Assembly (NCBI GenBank): GCA_049515555.1
Contig: JBEKTY010000013.1
Location: 12,696-76,695 of the forward strand
DNA: 64,000 nt
DNA from: JBEKTY01 sp049515555
GTDB taxonomy: Bacteria > Planctomycetota > Planctomycetia > Pirellulales > Thermoguttaceae
Reading direction: 5' to 3'
Part shown: one piece after another, positions 1-10,700 of the stretch
Position numbering within the stretch: position 1 is the stretch's first letter
Layout of the letters: every line of letters begins with the position of its first letter
Program-made: the position numbers and the translations under genes
Notes under the pieces: model-generated
The model's database searches: none
Told to the model about the DNA's origin: nothing
The model's input: the letters and a program-made list of their open reading frames with translations, nothing else

Positions 1-108
1 CCCGACGGACTGAACTACGACGCGAGCATTTCAGGGGCCGCGACCAAGAACACCCCCGACGACATTACTAACTTCAGCAACGGCAAGCTCAGCGACGACG
101 CGCCGTGA
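1..108 (+). CDS. C-terminal end of a pseudopilin-operon protein (partial)
   Basis: The window opens in a reading frame that runs to a TGA at 106-108; only the last 35 residues are visible, ending KLSDDAP. There is no domain to identify it. It lies directly upstream of three prepilin-like genes on the same strand, so it is probably another member of that type II secretion/pseudopilin operon (a GspG-like C-terminus would fit the length and polar composition), but this is inference from position only. Confidence 0.5.
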   Translation, partial: PDGLNYDASISGAATKNTPDDITNFSNGKLSDDAP

Positions 109-257
109 GAGGGAAGTGGCTAGTGACTGGTGGCTAGTGGCTGGTTTGTAGGGTGGGTCGAGCGCAGCGAGCCCCACCATAAGGTGAGTGGTGAGAGGCG
201 AGTGGTGAGTGGTGAGTGGCGAGGGATGAGTGGTGAGAGGTGAGAGGAGGCGGTTCG
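109..257. repeat. Low-complexity intergenic tract plus a GTAGGGTGGGTCGAG-type element
   Basis: Variants of AGTGGCTAGTGG and GAGTGGTGAG are iterated through 112-245. They are interrupted at 149-181 by a unit reading TAGGGTGGGTCGAGCGCAGC followed by GAGCCCCACC, which also occurs at 23459-23527 (inverted) and 48519-48552. The strong Shine-Dalgarno AGGAGG of the next gene lies at 245-250, at the edge of the tract. Confidence 0.7.
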
Positions 258-1532
258 ATGAATTCCGTAGAAGGGATTAGGGATTGGGGATTAGGGATTG
301 GGGGAGAAAGGCGGAAGGCGGAAGGCGGAGCCGTGAAGGATGAAGGCGGAAGGATGAAGGATGAACCAATAGGGCGGAAGGCGGAAGGCGAATGGCGGAG
401 CCTCAACCCCTCAACCCCTCAACCCCTTATCCCCTTATCCCCTCATCCCCTCAACCCCTCAGCCCCTCAGCCCCTCATCCCCTCAACCCCTCAGCCCCTC
501 AACCCCTCAGCCCCTCATCCCCTCGCCCCTCGCCCCTCGCCCCTCGCCCCTCGCCGCCGCCCCGCCTTCACCCTCGTCGAGGTCCTGATCGTCGTGGTGA
601 TTATCGCCCTGTTGGCGGCCCTCTCGCTGGGCGCCCTGCGGAAGACGCAGGAGTCGGCCCGCGTGTCCAAGACCAAGGCCATTATCGCCAAGCTCCACGA
701 CATCATCATGCCGAAATACGAAGCCTACCTGACCCGCCGCGTACCGATCACCTTCCCGCCAAATACACCCCCCAGCGCCATGGCGCAAATGCGATTGGAC
801 GCCATTCGCGAACTGATGCGGCTGGAAATGCCGGACCGCTGGCGCGATATCGATCCCACGTCCGGCCCCACGGCGTTCTCTACCCCCATCGGCGCCACAC
901 AGTACGCGTGGAGTGTCCCGCAGCCGGCGCTCTCGAAGATTTATTGTGCCAAGCGCCAGGCCCTGCCGCCGACTATCACCAACTCCGCCACCAACGCACA
1001 GGCCAAGTGCCTGTACCTCTTCGTGGCCACTTCCAGCCCCGAGGCCCTCGGCCAGTTCACGGCCGACGAGATCGGCGACGTGGACGGCGACGGCTGGCGG
1101 GAGTTCCTCGATGGCTGGGGCAACCCCATCATGTGGCTCCGCTGGGCCCCCGGATTCTCTGCCCAAATCCCTCCCCAATCCTCTCCCCACTCCGACATTC
1201 AGTTTGCCGATTCGACGGGCCACCACGACCCGCTGGACGGGCGGAACATCGATTCCCCGGCCTACCAGCTCTTTCCCCTGATATTTTCCTCCGGCGGCGA
1301 CCGCATGGATACGTGCCTCAATTTGGGCAACGATTTTGATAAGGCTACGCCGTCGACGTCGTTCCCGTGGACCACCTACCAAACGACCATCGACTCGGCG
1401 AGCACCACGGTGCAGTATCCATACCAATTCCAGTACAAGCCCACCACGAACAACCCGAACAACGTCACCAGCCCAATCGGGACCGTATTGACCCGCATGC
1501 CGATCAGCAACCAGCACATGGAACAAAGGTGA
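258..1532 (+). CDS. Type II secretion-like prepilin with a 100-residue low-complexity leader
   Basis: A 424-residue protein with the class III prepilin signature PAFTLVEVLIVVVIIALLAA at residues 102-121, the hydrophobic helix that is processed by prepilin peptidase and anchors pseudopilins. ATG 258 is chosen because AGGAGG lies 7 bases upstream; a GTG at 240 is in frame but has no such site. About 102 residues precede the processing site, against the usual 5-30, and they are made of repeat-encoded segments (KDEGGRM, NPSTPQPLIP and similar). The rest is a soluble domain with a DVDGDGWREFLDGWGNP stretch typical of GspG-like planctomycete pseudopilins. It is followed 4 bases later by another prepilin gene. 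The specific function in secretion or surface structure is not known. Confidence 0.8.
   Translation: MNSVEGIRDWGLGIGGERRKAEGGAVKDEGGRMKDEPIGRKAEGEWRSLNPSTPQPLIPLSPHPLNPSAPQPLIPSTPQPLNPSAPHPLAPRPSPLAPRRRPAFTLVEVLIVVVIIALLAALSLGALRKTQESARVSKTKAIIAKLHDIIMPKYEAYLTRRVPITFPPNTPPSAMAQMRLDAIRELMRLEMPDRWRDIDPTSGPTAFSTPIGATQYAWSVPQPALSKIYCAKRQALPPTITNSATNAQAKCLYLFVATSSPEALGQFTADEIGDVDGDGWREFLDGWGNPIMWLRWAPGFSAQIPPQSSPHSDIQFADSTGHHDPLDGRNIDSPAYQLFPLIFSSGGDRMDTCLNLGNDFDKATPSTSFPWTTYQTTIDSASTTVQYPYQFQYKPTTNNPNNVTSPIGTVLTRMPISNQHMEQR
262..560 (+). repeat. Coding low-complexity tract (GGATTAGGGATTGGGG, AAGGATGAAGGCGG and CCCCTCAACC families)
   Basis: Three families follow one another inside the leader of the prepilin gene: GGGATTAGGG at 272-300, GGCGGAAGGATGAAGGATGA at about 335-395, and CCCTCAACCCCTCAACCCC at about 403-545. 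All are read through in one frame. The same families recur at 2846-2945, 4133-4470, 57170-57215 and 60820-60968. Confidence 0.85.
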
Positions 1533-1536
1533 CGCC

Positions 1537-2844
1537 ATGCGACGCAGCAGGAATGTAGCAGGCACACGCCGTGTGCCGTCCGCCAAACCTGTTTCCGCTT
1601 CAGCCAACGGCACACGGCGTGTGCCTGCTACAATTTGCGGCACACGCCGTGGGCCGTCCGCAGGGCGTACCGGGCATGTAGGGTCTTGTCGGTGGGCGTC
1701 ATCGCTTTACGCCCATTTATGGGTGTTGCCGCGCAGCGGTACTAGACCCGGCGTGAATGTAGCAGGCACACGCCGTGTGCCGTCCGCAATTTACGGCACA
1801 CGGCGTGTGCCGCCTACATTCGCCCGCCGCGGCATGACGCTGGTCGAGCTCCTGGTGGTGGTCTCGATCATGATGATCATCATGGCGGTGACGCTCCCGC
1901 GGCTGCGGCCGGAGTTGGAGCGGGGCCGAACTCGCGAGGCCGCCCGCTCGCTGCACCTGTATCTTACCTCGGCGCGGAACCGGGCCGTGCTCGAAGGCCG
2001 GCCCTGCGGCGTGATCATCGAGCGGATGCCGACCCAGGGCGATGCCGCCATGATCGTCAGCCAGGTCGAGGCCCCCCCGCCCTATTGCGGCGACACGCTG
2101 CCGCAGATGACCGCGCCGTACCCGGGGCTCGCGCAGGTGCAAGTGCAATCCGGCGGCCCCGTCAACGGCATTGCCTTTTTCTTGGTCACCATCTCGGACT
2201 TGGCCAACAACACCGCTATTAACATCTGGCCCGGCGATCAGATCCAGTTCAATTATCAGGGCCCATGGTACAATTTTATAGACCCCGCGAACACCGGCAA
2301 ACCGTTGGCCACGCAGCCCTTCACGGTCACCCTGGACGTGAGCCAGGGGACGACGGCGCCTTGGCCGCCGACGACGGCATCGCCGGCGTACCTGCCGTTC
2401 AAGATCATGCGGCGGCCCATCAAGGCCCCGGCGGCGCCTTTGCAGTTCCCCGTGCCCGCCGTGATCGACCTGACGTTCTCGGGGGTGGACACCACGGCAA
2501 CGCCCACCGCCAACGGCATCAACATGTGGGGCAGCGGGACAACCCCGACGTTGCAAAAGCCCATTATCATCACGTTCGCCCCCGCCGGCGTCGTCGAACG
2601 GCTGTACTTTGAGAGCAACTACTTCCCGGTCACTCAGCCGATCTTCCTCTTCGTCGGGAAGCTCGACAAGGTCGATCAGCCCTCCGGAAGCACGAACCTC
2701 GACGACATCTCGAACCTGTGGGTCGCCATTAACCCGTTGACGGGCCTGGTCTCGACTACCTCGATGGCGGCCTACGGCGCCAGCAACCTCAGCGCCAGCC
2801 GCGCTAATGCCCGCCAGTCGGCCACGGTGGGAGGAGGGCACTGA
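1537..2844 (+). CDS. Prepilin-like protein with a repeat-encoded 99-residue leader
   Basis: A 435-residue protein whose prepilin motif RRGMTLVELLVVVSIMMII sits at about residues 97-115, with the processing Gly at 99 and Glu at +5. An AAGG site 6 bases before ATG 1537 supports the start. The leader contains four GTRRVP/GTRRGP units encoded by two long inverted repeats. The mature part carries a GspH/FimT-type start (LRPELERGRTREAARSLHLYL), the usual first helix of minor pseudopilins, followed by a proline- and threonine-rich beta domain. It begins 4 bases after the preceding stop and nearly touches the next gene, so it is part of one operon. Confidence 0.8.
   Translation: MRRSRNVAGTRRVPSAKPVSASANGTRRVPATICGTRRGPSAGRTGHVGSCRWASSLYAHLWVLPRSGTRPGVNVAGTRRVPSAIYGTRRVPPTFARRGMTLVELLVVVSIMMIIMAVTLPRLRPELERGRTREAARSLHLYLTSARNRAVLEGRPCGVIIERMPTQGDAAMIVSQVEAPPPYCGDTLPQMTAPYPGLAQVQVQSGGPVNGIAFFLVTISDLANNTAINIWPGDQIQFNYQGPWYNFIDPANTGKPLATQPFTVTLDVSQGTTAPWPPTTASPAYLPFKIMRRPIKAPAAPLQFPVPAVIDLTFSGVDTTATPTANGINMWGSGTTPTLQKPIIITFAPAGVVERLYFESNYFPVTQPIFLFVGKLDKVDQPSGSTNLDDISNLWVAINPLTGLVSTTSMAAYGASNLSASRANARQSATVGGGH
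1554..1631. repeat. Palindromic element, GGCACACGCCGTGTGCC family, inside a coding region
   Basis: Arms at 1554-1578 and 1607-1631 are perfectly complementary over 25 bases (start GTAGCAGGCACACGCC), with a 28-base loop. Each arm itself contains the near-palindrome GGCACACGCCGTGTGCC. The element is read in frame as NVAGTRRVPSA...NGTRRVPAT in the prepilin leader. Confidence 0.9.
1756..1820. repeat. Second GGCACACGCCGTGTGCC palindrome in the same gene
   Basis: A shorter-loop copy of the element at 1554-1631, with the same arm starting GTAGCAGGCACACGCC and a return arm ending in CGCCTACATT. It ends only 13 bases before the codon at the prepilin processing site (1834). The two copies make the leader repetitive. 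Confidence 0.9.
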
Positions 2845-2845
2845 G

Positions 2846-2945
2846 ATGAAGGATGAAGGCGGAAGGATGAAGGATGAAGGCGGAAGGATGAAGGATGAAG
2901 GCGGAAAGCGGAGGTTCATCCCTCATCCCTCATCCTTCATCCTTA
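2846..2945 (+). repeat. AAGGATGAAGGCGG tandem tract inside coding region
   Basis: A 21-base unit (GGCGGAAGGATGAAGGATGAA) occurs about three times from the start codon on, followed by its partial reverse complement (TCATCCCTCATCCTTCATCC). Since 21 is a multiple of three, each unit adds seven residues without shifting the frame. The tract supplies the start codon of the gene. Confidence 0.85.
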
Positions 2946-4123
2946 AGCGGCGCGGCCTCAGCCTTACCGAGGTGCTCATCTCGACCTTCGTCATGTCCAT
3001 CGGCATGCTGGGGCTGGCGGCCTTGCTGCCCGTGGGCCGCTACACGATCGGCGAAACCATCAAGGCCGACCGCTCGGCCGACTGCGGCCGGGCCGGCCAG
3101 CACGATGTCCGCGTCCGCCGCATGCTCGATTCCAATAACTGGTGCTACCTCAATGCCAACAGCGCAAACGATATCATCAATCCCAATAACGCGAACGACG
3201 CGAGCTCCCTGAAGGCCGCCCTGAAACAATGCACGGGGATTCCCGGCGGCGGGGGCCTATCGGTGGTGATCGACCCGCTGTGCTGGACATACTACTCCAA
3301 CAACGGCCTCGGCGCCCCACCGGGCCTGGGCGGCATGACGGGCTCGGCCGGCCTGCCGCTATTCCCGCGCATCACGCTCAAGACCCTCGTGCCGACGACG
3401 ACCGGTTCGCAGTACGTCACGGTGGACGGGCAGACGTTCTACTGGGCCGACGACATGGCCGTCGCGCAGCCGGAGGACGCCGGGACGATGCCGTCCGGTT
3501 GGCCGGGCCCTTGGCCGCCCGGCCGGCCGTTGTTCACCACCAACGCCACCAGCGGCGCCGTAGCCCTCAAGGGCGATTATTCATGGTTCGTCACACTGTC
3601 AAATTCGCCCGCCGACCAGAGCCTGCCGCAGAGCCAGTGGACGCATTACATGGTGTCGGTGGTGGTCTGCCACAAGCGGAACTTTCCGCCGCCTGGCGTC
3701 ACGCCCATTCCGGCCTTCGAGAGGGCCGTACCGGTGCAGTTGTTCTGGGACGTGCCGCAAACCAGCCCGCCCACCACCCCGCCGAGCAACCCGGCGGGCG
3801 CCGTCGCCTATGGCGGCGGAAGCGTTCAACTCGGCAGCCCGATCAACGACGACCCCACCAACACGACGATCGGCATCACGGTCAAGGAAAACGATTGGGT
3901 CGCCCTGTGCAGCACCTCCACCGGCCTGTGCGCGTGGTATCGCGTCGTGGCCATCGGCAACACGACCGATGCCAGCGGCAATGCGTTCAACTGCCTGACG
4001 CTCAGCGGGCCGGATTGGGTACTGACGGGCGCGGGCAACGACTATGTCGTCGCCCTGGGCAAGAGCGTGGTGGGCGTGTACACCGTTCCCATCGAGCTGG
4101 ACCAGGACCCGGCGTGGCGGTAG
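2846..4123 (+). CDS. Prepilin-like protein (GspI/PilV-like) with repeat-encoded leader
   Basis: A 425-residue protein. ATG 2846 follows AGGAGG by 8 bases, and its start lies 1 base after the stop of the preceding gene, so the two are translationally close. The first 37 residues are three KDEGGRM units plus a short basic stretch. Then comes the prepilin motif RRGLSLTEVLISTFVMSIGM with Glu at +5 and a helix ending LAALLPVGRYTIGET. That form (LTEVLIS...GMLGLAALLP) is common in planctomycete minor pseudopilins. The large C-terminal region is beta-rich and not recognised. Same operon as its neighbours. Confidence 0.78.
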   Translation: MKDEGGRMKDEGGRMKDEGGKRRFIPHPSSFILKRRGLSLTEVLISTFVMSIGMLGLAALLPVGRYTIGETIKADRSADCGRAGQHDVRVRRMLDSNNWCYLNANSANDIINPNNANDASSLKAALKQCTGIPGGGGLSVVIDPLCWTYYSNNGLGAPPGLGGMTGSAGLPLFPRITLKTLVPTTTGSQYVTVDGQTFYWADDMAVAQPEDAGTMPSGWPGPWPPGRPLFTTNATSGAVALKGDYSWFVTLSNSPADQSLPQSQWTHYMVSVVVCHKRNFPPPGVTPIPAFERAVPVQLFWDVPQTSPPTTPPSNPAGAVAYGGGSVQLGSPINDDPTNTTIGITVKENDWVALCSTSTGLCAWYRVVAIGNTTDASGNAFNCLTLSGPDWVLTGAGNDYVVALGKSVVGVYTVPIELDQDPAWR

Positions 4124-4132
4124 AGGGGCAGG

Positions 4133-4711
4133 GATTTAGGGATTTGGGGATTTGGGGATTTAGGGATTAGCGGAAAATGCCCAAAAAGAAGCAAATGTTC
4201 AATGCTCAATGGCCCGGCGGCCGACTGGCTGCTCTTCATTGAACATTGAACCTTTCCGGCATTGAACATTCTCGTCGCGCAAGGGCAGCGGAGGGATTGG
4301 GGATTAGGGATTAGCGGAAAATGCCCAAAAAGAAGCAAATGTTCAATGCTCAATGGCCCGGCGGCCGACTGGCTCCCCTTCATTGAACATTGAACCTTTC
4401 CGGCATTGAACATTCTCGTCGCGCAAGGGCAGGGGAGGGATTGGGGATTGGGGATTAGGGATTAGCGGAAAATGCCCAAAAAGAGGCAAATGTTCAATGC
4501 TCAATGGCCCGGCGGCTGGCTGCTCTTCATTGAACATTGAACCTTTCCGGCATTGAACATTCTCGTCGCGCAAGGGCAGCGGATGAAGATTGGTGTGAAC
4601 GTCCAAGGAAGCAAATGTTCAATGCTCAATGGCCCGGCGGCCGACTGGCTCCCCTTCATTGAACATTGAACCTTTCCGGCATTGAACATTCTCGTCGCGC
4701 AAGGGCAGCGG
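4133..4711. repeat. Intergenic array of four 130-150 bp repeats
   Basis: The gap of about 600 bases before the giant pseudopilin gene holds four copies of a unit with GCAAATGTTCAATGCTCAAT, GGCCCGGCGGCCGACTGGCT, CATTGAACATTGAACCTTTC and CATTCTCGTCGCGCAAGGGC. These lie at about 4190-4290, 4330-4432, 4487-4580 and 4611-4710, separated by GGGATTAGGG tracts. TGTTCAATGCTCAATG and CATTGAACATTGAAC are mutually complementary, so each copy can fold into a hairpin. The last copy ends in the sequence that carries the next gene's Shine-Dalgarno site. Confidence 0.85.
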
Positions 4712-4740
4712 ATGAAGATTGGTGTGAAGGAGGAATAGCC

Positions 4741-7700
4741 ATGAGACCTCGACGCGGCGTGCTGTTGCTCGTGATTCTGGGCATGTTGGCGATGTTCGCC
4801 ATGATGGCCGTGGCCTTCGTAGTGCTCACCGGGCACGAGCGGCGCGGGGCCGATGCGGCCCGTAAGATCGACCAGGTCACCGACCCGCCCGAGCAGCAAC
4901 TGGACCAGGCCTTCTACACCGTGGTCCGCGGCTCGAACAGCTCCACCTCGGCCATTAAGTCGTGGAGCCTGCTGGAGAAGATCTACGGCTATGAAACCTT
5001 CGGCAGCATCGCCAATCCGGCCCAGATACCGTTCCTTTCGACGCCGCCGAAGTCGTCCGATACGACTCCGCCGACGGCGGTCTGCGGCCGCCAGTTGATC
5101 GAGTTCACCTTCCCCACGGTAGTTCCCGAGCCGTCGCCGCTGACCTACTACGGCAACAACGCGGCCCCCAACAACATCAATCCCGACCCGACGACCTACT
5201 ACGCCATCGCTAGTCCGACCAACGGACAGGTTCAGGCCAGTCGCTTCGTCGGTTGCGTGCTGACGATGCTCAGCGGGCCGTGCAAGGGCCTGAGCACGCG
5301 GATCGTCGGCCTCAACCCGAGCAACAAGAACCACACGAGCAACGGCGATTCCTACGTCAGCGGGGGGAATCCCTACGTCCAGGTCCTCGCCTTCGAGAAC
5401 GGCCAGGTGCCGCTGCCCGGCGACAAGTTCATCATCAACGGCGCTCCCTACGGCGGCACGGGGCTCGGCTACAACACGGCGACCGGCCTGCTCGACGCGA
5501 CCAGCCCCGCGGACTTGAGCACGGCGGGCTTGACCACGACCGTGCCCGCTATGTTGGCGCCAAACTGTCCGGCGAACTGGCAGCCGGGAAGTATGCTGCC
5601 AACGGGGGTTTGGCAGCAGGCCGCATCGGCCAGCGCCGCCACTCCCATGGGCCCGGCCGGCGGGGCCGACTGCGACTACACCGCCCCGGACTACCAGGAC
5701 CCCCTGCTCGCCTTCCAGGTCGCCGACGCGAAAGGCAACGTGACCACGCCCCTCCCCTCGCTCCATCGGCCGGAGCTGACCGCCTATTGGACCTTCGCCA
5801 GGGCCAGCAGCAAGGCTAATTGGAAGACCCTTCCCGCTTCCGTTATGCGTGCAATCATGTTCCGGCCGAACCCTCTCGACCATTCGACGTTCTGTAACAG
5901 TGTTAACTCCAGCTTCAACGCGATCTGGAACGGCATGTCGGGCAATCCAGGGGCGTGGGACGTCGACAACGACGGGGACGGGGTTCCCGACAGCGTTTGG
6001 GTCGACCTGGGCTTCCCCGTCCGCTACCGCGCCGATGGCAAGGCCTATAAGCCCTTGTTTGCAATCCTCTGCGTCGATCTGGACGCCCGGCTGAACCTGA
6101 ATGCCCACGGCCTGATCGCCCAAACCGATTACAACCAGTACCTGCCGGCCAACGACGATTACAACCAGTCCGCGGCGGCCACCTACGGTGGCGCAGGCTT
6201 CGGCAATACAAATACGACCAAAATTACGGCCGGAACCGTGACGTACTATAACCCCTCGCTCGACATCCCGTCTGTCACGGCGATGGTGGCGGGCACAAGC
6301 GGTACGTTTAGCGGCAGCTACGTCTTCCTGCCGCGGGGCCAAGGCTACGGGCCGCCGGAGATCAACCTAGCCCCCCTGTTCCGCGACTGGACCTGCACGA
6401 CGCAAAGTTTCCCCTACGCTACCCCCGGCAGTCCCCCCACTCCCGTAAACCCTCCCGGTCCAAACAATCCCCCCGGCCCCAACAATCCCCCCAATCCCAG
6501 TAATACGTGCAATACCCGCCTGGACCTCTATCAATACCTGCTGTTTGGCAACCCGAGCCTTCCGGTCCCAGTGCCGGGACGATACGGCGAGATGCAGAAC
6601 TGGCAGCAGAGCATTCAGAGCGGCAGTAATAATTTTTGGCCGCAGCCGGGCCTTACGATTTCCGGTGCAAAGGTCGCGTCGAGCTGTAACCTCAGCAGCC
6701 TCGCGGGCAATTATAGCGCCAACAGCATCGCCCCATTGACGTTCAACAAATGGTGGGACTACACGGGCAATTACTGGAGCTACCGCAACGACGCGAACAA
6801 CTATTGGTCGGACGCTTACTGCACGCCGCCCGACCCCCAGGGCTACGGCGCGGTGGGCCTGGACCTCGCCGGCCGCCCGCTGTATCTGGGCATGGGGCCG
6901 ACGCTTCCCAACACGCCCTCCACCAACGGCAACTTCTCGGTCCTGTCGCCCCCGTTGCCTCCCCCCGTCAAACCCGCCCCGTCGCTCTGCTCGCTGTCGG
7001 AGGACATCTCGCTCTACAACACGCCCTACGACGTCAACTTATTGCGCAACGCCCCGCACGGGTCCACCTCCCAGACCGTAACCGACGATCCGTTCGGCCC
7101 CGCCGAGTTGGAGCGGATCCTTCGCCCCTTCGACCGCGATGCCCCCCAGCTTCCCAACCGCCTGGCCTTGCTGACCGCCAACAACCCGGCCAGCCCGGAC
7201 CCGACCACGTCGTTCCTCATCCCCAAGCGGACCGCCGTGACCACCGAGAGCAGTGCCGTACCCTGCCCGACCACCGCCATGCCGGCCCCGCTCCGTGCGT
7301 CGGTGAAGAACCCCACAACGGCGGTGGACCCGACCAAGAATATAGACCTGCCGCTCCTGGCGGACTCGTCGGCCGTGGCCGATCCCGCCAATCCGAGCGC
7401 TAGCCCCGCCGTCCTGTTCCGCCCGCGGCACGTCACCGACCTGGTGATGGCCAAGCTGCTCGCCCGCGCCACCACCCAAGCGCAGGTGACGCAGATACAG
7501 CAGATCGGCCCGCAGATCATTAGCGGGACTACGACCAACGGGGCCACACAAGGCGGCCTCCTGCCCCCGGAAATGCTGGCCGGGCTGAAGCTGAACCTGA
7601 ACCGCCCGGTCAACAACTGGGCGGCGACGCGCCCAACTATGACCACCGGCGGCAGCGCCGGTCTCCAGTACTTCACGGGCTATTCCAGCGGCACGCCGCA

Positions 7701-10700
7701 GTTTACGAACTTCAACACGTCTTTCAGCTACGACCCGGCCGGCTTGAATGACGCGACCGGGGTGGACCTGACTCAGTCTAGCCCTAATCCTGCGCCTGTG
7801 GCGTTTAACACCATCAGCGCGCGGCAGCGCCAGGCAAAGTACCTGTACGTGCTGGGGCTTCTCCTGTGGGACTGCGGACAGTTCCAGCCGTATAGCGAGA
7901 CTGCCCTGACTGTCCCGCCCGCAACGAACGCCCTGGGCCCGATTACCACGCCGATAACGACGGCTTCGGCGAAGAATCTGACTGCCGCGCAGCAAATGGC
8001 CTTGCGGCGGATCGCGCAGTGGGCCATCAACGTGGTCTGCTTCTCCACTCCCGATTCGATCATGGTGCCTTTCAAGTACAGCCTGGACCCGTTCCAGTAC
8101 AATCCCTCCGACGCTGCGGCGTGCGGTTGGACGGCGGACTACAATCTGGCCAACCCCACCAGCGACTGGAAGAGCAACCCCTGCGGCGTCGTGTGGGGCT
8201 GCAAGCCGCCCGAGTTGCTGATCACCGAAACCTGCGCCTTCCACGATCGCCGTGCGGCCGATACCAAGCTCGACGCCCTAAAGGGAAAGACGCGGGAAGA
8301 CTCGAAGCCCGACACCGACCCGACGCTCGACCAGGCGCGGATTCCCCAGGGCTCGGCGTTCTTCGAGGTGTACTGCCCGCGGGCCCCCCGCAACACCGCC
8401 GCCCCCACCGACCTGTACGCGTTGGGGACCGACCCGAGCGCCCCCACAAACGACACAGGCCAGGTCTGGTGCCTCGACCTCGGCCGGCCCGCTGGCTACG
8501 ATAAAACCAAGTACCCCCTGGGCCAACCGAGCACTGACGGGTTCACTTACCCGGTGTGGCGGATGGTCATCACCAAGAGCCGAATGAGCGGCACCGGCAG
8601 CACGGACAACGATGTCTCCTTCGACCCTGCGTCATCGCGGCTGGTAAAGAAGCCCGACACGTCTTCGCTGGAGCCGGAGCAGTGTAGCACTACCGACCCG
8701 AACAAACCGGCCACCGATGCCAGCGGTGTTTTCAGCCTCCTGGCGACCAGTGCCGCCGACCCCAACGTCCAGATCGAGCGGATCATCTGGTTTGCCCCTC
8801 AGGCCAATCCGATAACGAGCACTACTGCGACCGGACGCCACGACCTGAACCGCGTTTACTACAACCGTGCCACGTTCAACTCCACGAACGCCAAGGCAGG
8901 TTTGTCCGTTCCGTTGGTAGGCGGGCGGTACGCGGTTGTCGGCCCGCGGGGCCTGACCCCCATCGGTGCCACCGGCACCGCCCTGGGCACGTTCACCACT
9001 TCCAGCCAGCAGGTCACCTTGAACACCAAGACCGGGGTGGTCAACTTCATCTCATCCAGCGGCTCCTATCCCGACACTGCTATTCAGATCAAGCAGCCGC
9101 TGCCGATAATCGTGGCCGGCGGAGGGCCGGTGCCGCCGCCGCAAACCCCATGGCCGATTGGGTGGAAGTGGCAGAACGGCGACCCGGCGACCGGGATTGG
9201 TGTTGGTATCAGCATCTCCGAGCCGCTGTTCTCCGGCCTCGACGGGCAGCAATACTACCCCGAGCCGATAAATTGCGATACCCGCAACCCGGCTAACCCG
9301 CCCGACCCCGTCTTCGGGCCGATCTACGAATGGTACGGGGACCCGTCGAGCGCGAACGCGACGTTCCCCAAGCCCGTGGACAGCGGCGACACCAACGGCA
9401 GTTGCCCCCTCGCGATGGACAGAATACTTTCCACGCAGACCGTACCCAGATATAAGACTGTCTTCCTCCAGCGGCTTGCGAACCCGAGCCTCGCCTACGA
9501 TCCGGTGAACAACCCCTACCGCACGGTCGATTGGATGCCCATCGACCTGACGGTCTTCAACGGCGAGGACACGCCGAACGCCAACTCGTGGCACGCCGGC
9601 CCGCCAACGGGAGACAACGCGGCGTGGGACCCGGACGACCCGAACGTCGGCAGCGCCAATCCGCCCAAGGTTAGCTTCGGGTCCCGGCAGCGCGGAACGT
9701 GTTCGGCGTCCTCCTCCGACAGCCACTACGGCGCCAACGCCGGCAACGCCATCAACGGGACCAACAACATTTGGGCACAGATCAGCGATGACCCGGTTCT
9801 CGGCACCGCCGTAGTAAACGGCAAGACAGTAATAGCAGGGGGATATAAATCCTCGGGCACGGTCGGGACCAGCTTCTTCGGCACCACCTTCACCCTGGCA
9901 AACACCCTCGGCTACATCAACACGCAGTATCAGAAGCCTCTGCCGACCCCGCCCGCCTGTTGGAACCCCTTGAGTCCCGGTTTCCTGACGCAGGGCCCGG
10001 GCGTGTCGAGCGTGTACTACGGCGACCCGATCAAGCCCTTCCCGTGGCTAACCTGGAACGCGCGGCCATTTATCAGCGAGTTGGAGCTGATGCTCGTGCC
10101 GGCCTCGCACCCGGGCCGCCTGCTGTGGGAGAACAGCTTCGGCCTTGGTTCAGCGAGCGCCAACCCATACATTACCCTTTCGATGAGCTCGGGCAACACA
10201 TCGTACCAAACCGCGGTATTCCCCCACACGATCGACTTCTTCCAATCGCAGACCACGTCGGGTTACTTGCAGGCGCAACGGCTGCTGGAGTACGTCTGCG
10301 TCCCCTCGCGGTTCCCGTGCTCGGAGATCCAGGTGAACCCCAACTTCGCCACGGGTGCGGCGGGCCAACACTCCTTCCATATCCCATTCAATCGCATCCC
10401 CATCTATCGCGAGCCCGGACGGATCAATCTCAATACGATCTCCAGTCCCGACGTCTTCTTCGGCCTGATGAACTACTTTCCGGGCATGGCCAATCTGACG
10501 TTCTGGGACAAGTTCGTCCGCAGCCGGCGCGGGAGCAACGGCAATTATCCCGCCACGGGCTATACAGTGACCGGTACCCCAAAAAACGACATTGGGAACA
10601 TCAACAGCATTGACATGGTGCCGTACCTGAGCGGCGCGGGGCCCCCGCCGCCACCAGCACCATTGCCGACTTACTTCGGAATGCCCTTCCGCTCCGCCAA

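Noticed and set aside
403..545. The text-like CCCCTCAACC and GGGATTAGGG tracts seen as sequencing or assembly noise
   Set aside because: They have related but non-identical copies at many places, keep frames open, and occur as complementary pairs; noise would not do this. Read support still should be checked.
4190..4711. Tandem 130-150 bp units that might be a CRISPR-like array
   Set aside because: Units are near-identical over their whole length with variable low-complexity spacers and no cas genes; not a CRISPR.
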